From contig JANLIP010000101.1 in assembly GCA_024654165.1 (NCBI GenBank), forward strand, positions 1-12,716: DNA of 12,716 nt. The letters are read 5' to 3'. The notes under the pieces are model-generated. The model was not told the DNA's origin and ran no database searches. It saw only the letters and a list, made by a program, of their open reading frames with translations. The translations under genes and the position numbers were made by a program. This document shows positions 6,965-11,728 of this stretch, piece after piece; position 1 is the stretch's first letter; each line of letters begins with the position of its first letter. The stretch comes from Candidatus Kaiserbacteria bacterium (GTDB taxonomy: Bacteria > Patescibacteriota > Minisyncoccia > Phycocordibacterales > UBA2100).

Positions 6965-6994
6965 GTTAGAGATTCTTAACGAGTAATAACGAGT

Positions 6995-7144
6995 TTAGAA
7001 GGTCTTACACCCGCCTAAATTTCTTGTAATGCCCGCGTCGTATTTGCAATCATTCGCTTGATCCTGTTTCTTATATTTTATGATGTCCATACAGTTTGTT
7101 GAGAAATTTGGGCGGGTTAAGAATTTGTAATTCGCTTCGCTCAT
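6995..7144 (-). CDS. Possible 49-residue leader ORF in the rib operon
   Basis: An ATG at 7144, 14 bases after the terminator's T tract, opens a 49-codon frame ending in TAA at 6995, 30 bp before ribE. It begins MSEANYKFLTRPNF and ends LGGCKTF, with Cys at 18, 33 and 46 and many charged residues. I do not recognise a family. There is no strong ribosome-binding site; AGAAG lies 10-14 nt upstream of the ATG. It would be expressed only when the riboswitch permits read-through. Two arms of a near-perfect 15-bp inverted repeat lie inside it, so the region may instead be structured leader RNA and the ORF accidental. Confidence 0.25.
   Translation of the reverse strand: MSEANYKFLTRPNFSTNCMDIIKYKKQDQANDCKYDAGITRNLGGCKTF
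7010..7115. repeat. 15-bp inverted repeat in the ribE leader
   Basis: CCCGCCTAAATTTCT at about 7010-7024 and AGAAATTTGGGCGGG at about 7101-7115 are inverted copies with one difference. The difference is a G-U wobble if the + strand were transcribed and a C-A mismatch in the rib transcript. The arms are separated by about 76 nt. Shorter inverted pairs (ATTCTTAAC/GTTAAGAAT and TTTAGAAG/CTTCTAAA) surround them. Purpose unknown. Confidence 0.55.
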
Positions 7145-7157
7145 AACAACTTCTAAA

Positions 7158-7185
7158 TAAAAAATCCCCTCATTTCTTCGGGGAT
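7158..7185 (-). terminator. Intrinsic terminator of the FMN riboswitch
   Basis: In the rib transcript ATCCCC (7185-7180) pairs with GGGGAT (7169-7164) around a 10-nt loop, directly followed by a U-rich run TTTTTATTT. It sits about 30 nt past the aptamer and about 190 nt before ribE, as expected of a transcriptional expression platform. A second small hairpin, GTACC/GGTAC (7213-7193), stands between aptamer and terminator. Confidence 0.8.
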
Positions 7186-7216
7186 AGAAACAGTACCATT
7201 ATAAAAGCGGTACCTT

Positions 7217-7387
7217 TCCTTCTTTTATCCCGACTTTACGGTCGGTCGCGGGATTAAACCGCAGTCGTGCCCTGATTACAAACCAGAACTCGCGGACTCG
7301 TCTATCCGAAGATAGCGTTACCGCCGATTGGGACTTCCTCGCCTCGCTAAGGATTCAGCGGCGGCGGGTCACCCTACCCCGAAGGAT
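7217..7387 (-). promoter_or_regulatory. FMN riboswitch (RFN element)
   Basis: The minus-strand RNA begins ATCCTTCGGGGTAGGGTGA and ends ACCGACCGTAAAGTCGGGAT, then AAAAGAAGGA. These match the conserved start and end of the FMN aptamer. P1 is CCTTC/GAAGG. In between lie GGCGGTAA and AGTCCGCGAG (P3 region) and GCGG-TTTAAT-CCCGC (P5). Two extra hairpins are present compared with the usual compact form: one in the P2 loop region and a UUCG-capped stem in P3 (7302-7315). Bound FMN should favour the terminator at 7158-7185 and shut off ribE-H-A-D. Confidence 0.93.
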
Positions 7388-7393
7388 GTCTGT

Positions 7394-7422
7394 ATATTAA
7401 CCGACTCAAGCCTCAAAGCCAA
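7394..7422 (-). promoter_or_regulatory. Promoter of the riboflavin operon
   Basis: Minus strand TTGGCT (7422-7417), exactly 17 nt, then TAATAT (7399-7394). Transcription would start near 7387, at the first base pair of riboswitch P1, so the aptamer is made without extra leader. Position and spacing support it; there are no experimental data. Confidence 0.65.
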
Positions 7423-7448
7423 GTGTACGTATGCCCGTTGATTATTTC

Positions 7449-7461
7449 TTTGGCAGGTATT
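7449..7461. repeat. 13-bp direct repeat, copy B, upstream of the rib operon
   Basis: TTTGGCAGGTATT, same orientation as 4185-4197. It lies 27 bp outside the operon promoter, between the divergent rib operon and the membrane-protein genes. See copy A for the caution about chance. Confidence 0.35.
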
Positions 7462-7514
7462 AGCGACAGCAGGAGAATGTCCACAGGGGAACCCATGTGT
7501 GCGGTGCGAGAGCG

Positions 7515-7520
7515 TACAAT
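7515..7520 (+). promoter_or_regulatory. Possible -10 element for a leaderless transcript
   Basis: TACAAT ends 6 nt before the ATG at 7527, the distance expected if transcription starts at the start codon. No convincing -35 hexamer is seen. No Shine-Dalgarno precedes that ATG, which fits leaderless expression. Confidence 0.3.
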
Positions 7521-7526
7521 GCTGGT

Positions 7527-7982
7527 ATGCGGGAACTCCTGCTCATGATACATCCGACCACCGGCGTATTCGCGATACTCGCCGCGCTGTGGGTCTTCAT
7601 AGAAGCGCTGAATGCCAGCGCAAGCAATCGCGCGCGGCTTCTGTGGGGAAGCGTTCTGACCGCCGTTCTTATGACAGCCACCCTGATTACGGGAGGCTAT
7701 TGGTACGTTGTGTACTACGCGGCGGACAAAGCGATTATTCTCAAAAGCGCGTGGCCATTTGCTCACAGTATTATCATGGAAACAAAAGAGCATCTCTTTT
7801 TTGCGACGCTCATTCTTTCCGTTCTTTTGCCAATTATCGTCCGCGGTAATGACCTCGTCGCAAATCGCGGAGCACGGATTCTCGTATATGTAACCGCGTC
7901 TTTAATCATCCTCTCCTCTCTCGCTTTTGAGGGCGCCGGTGCAGTTATTTCTATGGCCGTTCGTGTAGGCTTGTTGAATTAA
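7527..7982 (+). CDS. Unrecognised four-helix membrane protein, His-containing
   Basis: I cannot assign a family with confidence. Taking ATG 7527 gives 151 residues; GTG 7497 and ATG 7545 are alternatives. Seen: four hydrophobic segments at about 4-28, 39-63, 88-106 and 116-146. Histidines sit at helix ends or inside: His9 (MIHPTTG), His80 (WPFAHS) and His89 (METKEHLFF). The stretch ITGGYWYVVYYAADKA after helix 2 is rich in aromatic residues and looks conserved in style. These features resemble small b-type cytochrome or ferric-reductase-like membrane proteins, but heme binding is only a guess. The next gene starts 8 bp later and encodes another small membrane protein, so the two probably form one complex. 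Confidence 0.7.
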   Translation: MRELLLMIHPTTGVFAILAALWVFIEALNASASNRARLLWGSVLTAVLMTATLITGGYWYVVYYAADKAIILKSAWPFAHSIIMETKEHLFFATLILSVLLPIIVRGNDLVANRGARILVYVTASLIILSSLAFEGAGAVISMAVRVGLLN

Positions 7983-7990
7983 AATGTGTT

Positions 7991-8305
7991 ATGAATCCTT
8001 CCGAAACATACGTGAGCCAATCTACTGCCGGATATGGCATCGCCGCAGTGGTTGCCATTATCCTCAACACCTTGCTCACGGTGGCAAAAGAATCGTATCC
8101 CCCGCTTCTGGCGGCGATGAAATCGCTCGCGCATCACTGGATGGTCCACGGCGTTGTCATCGTCCTTACATTTTTTGTCCTCGGTTACATTCTCTCCAAG
8201 CAACCATTCGCCCGCAGAATGAATGGGGTAACACTTGCCTGGTGGCTTACCATTGCCACGGTTCTCGGGGGAGTTGGTCTCGTGGTATTTTTCCTAACGG
8301 CTTAA
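7991..8305 (+). CDS. Unrecognised three-helix membrane protein, partner of the preceding gene
   Basis: 104 residues, with hydrophobic segments at about 14-32, 52-69 and 82-102. A cluster LAHHWMVHG puts His48, His49 and His53 at the start of helix 2, the sort of placement that could ligate a metal or heme. No signal peptide or known motif is seen. It begins 8 bp after the upstream stop with no Shine-Dalgarno (AATTAAAATGTGTT precedes the ATG), so it is probably translated from the same mRNA. Its stop lies 16 bp from the stop of the convergent purN. Function unknown. Confidence 0.65.
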   Translation: MNPSETYVSQSTAGYGIAAVVAIILNTLLTVAKESYPPLLAAMKSLAHHWMVHGVVIVLTFFVLGYILSKQPFARRMNGVTLAWWLTIATVLGGVGLVVFFLTA

Positions 8306-8321
8306 CCCCTTCCGCCGCCTA

Positions 8322-9029
8322 TTATAAGCGCGGTAGGTACGTATACCCTCCCGGTACTATGAGCGATGCGGGATTTTTCCCGTCCCACGAAATTTCTCCG
8401 CGTACGACCATGTTCGTTATTTTCGGCTGCCATTCGCGTTCGGCCTCATTCACCGCCTTCGCTATTTTCTCGGCAGTCATTCCCTTCTGCAAAGGAACGC
8501 GGAATTCAAAAAATGCCGGCCCCCTATCCATTTCCTCCGTCACAAAATGCATTGTAAATCCTGATTCGGTTATTTCACCTGCTTCAAGAGCGACTTTTAT
8601 GGCTTCATACAAATGCTTTCCATACATGCCCTTTCCACCGAAGCGTCCGCCCAATTGTGAAAGCAGCGCGGGATGAATATTGAATGTTCTCTTTGGATCG
8701 AGCCCATCCACCTGCTTAAGCCATCCCGAAAGAGCAATCCACTCCGCCCCGCTCTTATGAACTATCTCTGTGTAAACTTGTAAATCGCCACTCCCAACTA
8801 CTTGCTTATTCGCGCGAATAAGCAAGTAGTTGGGCGGATTGAAATGAAAGAATGGAATTCCGAGCCGGTTCGCTCGCTCGCGCACTCCCCCATGCTCGTG
8901 ATTTGAGACAACCGCGGCAATGTCAGCATCCAGAACCCCCGCCCCGCTAGCTTGCACCAAATTCTCAAAGCCCGAACCCCCGCCAGCTTTAGTGCCGGAT
9001 GCAAAAACGATAACTCGCGGTCTATTCAT
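8322..9029 (-). CDS. purN: Phosphoribosylglycinamide formyltransferase, folate-dependent (PurN family), with an in-frame palindrome
   Basis: Transfers formyl from 10-formyltetrahydrofolate to GAR in purine synthesis; cytoplasmic. 235 residues against about 210 in E. coli PurN. Seen: N-terminal VIVFASGTKAGGGSGFENL (6-24), a long version of the GSGSN phosphate loop; VVSNHEHGGVRERANRLGIP; ALSGWLKQV; catalytic FNIHPALL with Asn and His; and HFVTEEMDRGP with the catalytic Asp. Codons 66-79 (PNYLLIRANKQVVG) are made entirely of a perfect 42-bp palindrome, in a loop between the Rossmann half and the helix DLQVYTEIV. Removing them leaves a linker of ordinary length. The active site is intact, so the protein is probably functional. 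It is divergent from purT. Confidence 0.88.
   Translation of the reverse strand: MNRPRVIVFASGTKAGGGSGFENLVQASGAGVLDADIAAVVSNHEHGGVRERANRLGIPFFHFNPPNYLLIRANKQVVGSGDLQVYTEIVHKSGAEWIALSGWLKQVDGLDPKRTFNIHPALLSQLGGRFGGKGMYGKHLYEAIKVALEAGEITESGFTMHFVTEEMDRGPAFFEFRVPLQKGMTAEKIAKAVNEAEREWQPKITNMVVRGEISWDGKNPASLIVPGGYTYLPRL
8793..8834. repeat. Perfect 42-bp palindrome inside purN (palindrome 2)
   Basis: The 21-base arm starting CCCAACTACTTGCTTATTCG (8793 on) is mirrored exactly by bases 8814-8834, with no spacer and no mismatch. Its ends coincide with codon boundaries of purN codons 66 and 79, so every codon in one half is the reverse complement of a codon in the other half (CCC/GGG, AAC/GTT, TAC/GTA and so on). 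It adds 14 residues without breaking the frame. Confidence 0.95.
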
Positions 9030-9083
9030 AAAGTCACTTTCGCATTCTTTCTGTTGTGCCGCAACAGTACTCCCTTTCCCTTG

Positions 9084-9121
9084 AATCTATAGGCATATTC
9101 GCACGAATATGCCTATAGATT
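9084..9121. repeat. 38-bp near-perfect palindrome in the purN-purT intergenic region (palindrome 3)
   Basis: The arm AATCTATAGGCATATTCG (9084-9101), spacer CA, then its exact complement (9104-9121). It lies 54 bp upstream of purN and 56 bp upstream of the chosen purT start. The core TATTCG..CGAATA resembles that of palindrome 2 (TTATTCGCGCGAATAA). No U tract is attached on either strand. It could be a mobile palindrome, a regulatory cruciform or a hairpin in both divergent leaders. Confidence 0.9.
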
Positions 9122-9177
9122 GGATTGGTGGAAGAACTGTGTGCATACTCTTATTTATTATGTATTATGCCCAATAT

Positions 9178-10383
9178 ATGAGAAGGTTCGGAACCCCTCT
9201 AAAATCTTCGGCAATCAAACTCCTGCTCCTCGGCTCCGGCGAACTCGGCAAAGAGGTTGCTATAGAGGCAATGCGGCTCGGTGTTGAGGTTGTCGCGTGC
9301 GACAGGTACGAGAACGCCCCCGCGATGCAAATCGCGCACCGGAGCTACACATTCAACATGCGGGACGGGGCGAAAATCCGCGAGGTGGTAGAGAAAGAAT
9401 CCGCCGGCCGGCGGACCAATTTCTTTATTGTCCCCGAAATTGAGGCCATAGCGACAGACACTCTCGTAGAACTTGAGAAAGAGGGGTGGAGGGTGATACC
9501 CAAAGCATCTGCGACGAGATTAACGATGGACAGACAAGGTATCAGGAAGCTCGCTGCGGAGAAACTTAAACTGCCGACTTCCCCATACCGCTTCGCCTCT
9601 AGTCTTGAGGAGCTGGAAGCGGGCGCAAGGGCAGTAGGATTCCCCTGCGTCATCAAGCCGACGATGTCTTCCTCCGGACACGGGCAGAGCGTTGCACGAA
9701 AACCTGCCGATTTAAAAAAGTGCTGGAAATTTGCGATGGAAGGGACGCGCGCGCATACGGGCAAGGTCATTGTGGAAGGATTTATCAATTTTGATTATGA
9801 AATTACATTGCTTACTGTGAGGCACGCTAAAGGTATTTCATACTGCGCTCCTGTCGGGCACATTCAGATAGACGGCGACTATCGCGAAAGCTGGCAACCG
9901 CACCCGATGACGAAAACCGCGCTCAAGAAAGCGCAGACAATTGCGAAAACAGTAGTGGGCGAACTATGCGGAAAGACAGGACGAGGTATCTTCGGCGTAG
10001 AACTTTTTGTAAAGGGCGACAATGTTTTGTTTTCGGAACTCTCCCCGCGCCCGCACGACACGGGAATGGTAACGATGGTTAGCCAGACGATGAGTGAAAT
10101 GGAACTTCATGTGCGTGCGATTCTTGACCTTCCCATTTTGGAAATTCCCTGTAAGCCGGGTGCGTCGGTCGCGATACTTGCATGGAAAAGCATGAAAAAT
10201 CCTGTTTATAACGGCATCGCCGAAGCTCTCAAAATTCCCGGCACGCACGTTCGCATTTTCGGCAAACCGGAGGTCATCGGCCACCGCAGAATGGGCGTAG
10301 CCCTAGCAACCGGCAAAACCGTGGCCGAAGCCCGCAAAAAGGCGATGGCAGCGGCAAGAAATATTCGAGTCGTGACAAGCTGA
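9178..10383 (+). CDS. purT: Formate-dependent phosphoribosylglycinamide formyltransferase (GAR transformylase 2)
   Basis: An ATP-grasp enzyme that makes formyl-GAR from GAR, formate and ATP, with no need for folate. 401 residues, close to the 392 of E. coli PurT, which it follows along its whole length. Seen: [20 protein letters not shown] (15-34), [13 protein letters not shown] (84-96), [14 protein letters not shown] (115-128), the ATP-grasp loop [12 protein letters not shown] (160-171), [15 protein letters not shown] (200-214), [16 protein letters not shown] (224-241), FGVELFV (272-278), [13 protein letters not shown] (287-299) and [19 protein letters not shown] (359-377). The ATG at 9178 aligns with the E. 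coli start; the frame is open to ATG 9109 inside palindrome 3. A TATTAT 9 nt before the ATG may be a -10 box. Its stop lies 15 bp from that of the convergent gene. Confidence 0.95.
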   Translation: MRRFGTPLKSSAIKLLLLGSGELGKEVAIEAMRLGVEVVACDRYENAPAMQIAHRSYTFNMRDGAKIREVVEKESAGRRTNFFIVPEIEAIATDTLVELEKEGWRVIPKASATRLTMDRQGIRKLAAEKLKLPTSPYRFASSLEELEAGARAVGFPCVIKPTMSSSGHGQSVARKPADLKKCWKFAMEGTRAHTGKVIVEGFINFDYEITLLTVRHAKGISYCAPVGHIQIDGDYRESWQPHPMTKTALKKAQTIAKTVVGELCGKTGRGIFGVELFVKGDNVLFSELSPRPHDTGMVTMVSQTMSEMELHVRAILDLPILEIPCKPGASVAILAWKSMKNPVYNGIAEALKIPGTHVRIFGKPEVIGHRRMGVALATGKTVAEARKKAMAAARNIRVVTS

Positions 10384-10398
10384 CATAGCATCGACCCG

Positions 10399-11727
10399 TC
10401 ACTTAACCGATACCAAATTGAACTTGTAGCCTGGATTCATTTCATTCCATTTTTCCACAGCCGTAACGAAATTGTGGTCAGATCCATATACAAGTGGGAA
10501 GACTTTTTGTTCTGATGTCTGTGCGTGGAAAGCTATAAGATTCACCGCAATTTCTTCGCGTTCGCGCATTACAGACTTTTCTATGGCTGGAATATCTTTT
10601 TGAAGTATTTCAGTTGCCAGACTTTGGCACTCAACGCTTTTTTTGCATGGCTCTTCTCTTGCTATATGTCGTATATCAGCAGATGAATATTGTGAGATGG
10701 ACGGCAAAATTGCGCTATCTAAAGATTTATAATAGGTATTATTGGGATCAAAAGAAATAAATAATTTCCCCAATAACTTCCCTTTTTCTCTCAATTCACT
10801 CGCAAGTTCGTCAGGTCTTCTATTTCCTTCCGAAGTTTCAGCAGGGACAATACGTATACGTCCCTCCACATCAAGTACATCCGCCCCTCCGGCTACCAAG
10901 GACTGGGTACTATTGGGCACAGTATAGCTCTTGTTTGAAGGAAATAATCCACTTTCAAGCAATGTGAAAACATCCGAATCTTTCGCATACGTAAGAGGAG
11001 AGACTTCCCGAAATCCGATTGACGCAAGCTTATCTCCCGTCACTTTGTTTAACAATGCAACCTGTAGCGGTGCGCTAAATTGCTTGACGATAATTTCATA
11101 TAGCGATCTGATTTCGGCATAACTCGATGCCTTAGTTATCTTTGTTACTGCTTCCCTATGTTCCTGTGTATCTTCAACGTATTTTTGTGAATAGCCCTCA
11201 ACAAAGACGTGCTGATTCTGTGTTGTGGTAGCAAGTAGAAATTTAGCTATCTCGCTTTGACTTTTTGAGATCTCTCCGCGAATACCGTAATTAACGCTCT
11301 GTGTTGTGCTATGGGTCTGACCTATGTGAATAATCGTGCGGGAAGATTCATTCCCAGAAATATACGGTTTTACACGTCGTCCAATCTTTGACGCTTCCCC
11401 AGCAATATCAAAACCGACAACCTTCTGCAGTTTCATCGCGGATGATTCGACCATCGGCAGAGGAGAAACATAATTCTCTACCTTCGGAAGAATTCCGGTC
11501 TGGCTTGCTAGAGCAAAAACTGCGACACCAAGGATTTCTCTGTATTTTCCTGGAAGCTTGTCATAACATCTAGGTAGCTCATCTGGCTTGGCAAATACCT
11601 TCTCCAATACGTAAATTCCCTCGCCTGCTCGTCTGAATCTTTCCAAAATGTCAGATAATTCGCGCACCACAAGACTCTCTTTGTCATGCTCAGATTCCCT
11701 GGAGTTTTTTTCCATTCTCTCACTCAT
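10399..11727 (-). CDS. Putative membrane-anchored TraB/TIKI-like (EreA-ChaN superfamily) protein
   Basis: No close family is recognised. 442 residues. The N-terminal 60 are charged. A hydrophobic stretch REILGVAVFALASQTGIL (about 63-80) could be a signal anchor. The remainder carries the layout of the TraB/PrgY/TIKI/GumN group: a first GX2H motif in TIIHIGQTHS (G136, H139), an acidic site at HVFVEGYS (E177), the segment VAGGADVLDVEGRIRIVPAE (278-297), conserved-looking Arg residues in VMREREEIAVNLI (386-398), and a second GX2H motif in FPLVYGSDHNF (G415, H418). TIKI members of this superfamily are metalloproteases. Activity here is inferred, not shown. It starts one base after the murA stop, so they are probably cotranscribed; GAGGCGG lies upstream as a plausible ribosome site. 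Base composition looks more A+T-rich than its neighbours. Confidence 0.6.
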   Translation of the reverse strand: MSERMEKNSRESEHDKESLVVRELSDILERFRRAGEGIYVLEKVFAKPDELPRCYDKLPGKYREILGVAVFALASQTGILPKVENYVSPLPMVESSAMKLQKVVGFDIAGEASKIGRRVKPYISGNESSRTIIHIGQTHSTTQSVNYGIRGEISKSQSEIAKFLLATTTQNQHVFVEGYSQKYVEDTQEHREAVTKITKASSYAEIRSLYEIIVKQFSAPLQVALLNKVTGDKLASIGFREVSPLTYAKDSDVFTLLESGLFPSNKSYTVPNSTQSLVAGGADVLDVEGRIRIVPAETSEGNRRPDELASELREKGKLLGKLFISFDPNNTYYKSLDSAILPSISQYSSADIRHIAREEPCKKSVECQSLATEILQKDIPAIEKSVMREREEIAVNLIAFHAQTSEQKVFPLVYGSDHNFVTAVEKWNEMNPGYKFNLVSVK

Positions 11728-11728
11728 A

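Noticed and set aside
7140..7390. RNase P RNA or tmRNA in the region upstream of ribE
   Set aside because: GAGGAAGTCC superficially recalls the RNase P GAGGAAAGTC motif, but the whole segment matches the FMN aptamer with a following terminator.
7477..7548. 23-codon leader peptide after AGGAG, ending ATGA at the ATG 7545
   Set aside because: The AGGAG is only one base from its ATG, too close to act as a ribosome site, and the peptide has no recognisable features.
7413..7793. 126-codon minus-strand frame opposite the first membrane-protein gene
   Set aside because: Antisense shadow of a protein with clear membrane helices; it also runs over the rib promoter.
7984..8676. 230-codon plus-strand frame over the second membrane-protein gene and into purN
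   Set aside because: It is a shadow of two well-supported genes in other frames; composition is low in hydrophobic order and no motif is seen.
9109..9177. N-terminal extension of PurT from ATG 9109
   Set aside because: That ATG lies inside palindrome 3, the extension has no counterpart in E. coli PurT, and ATG 9178 matches the family start.
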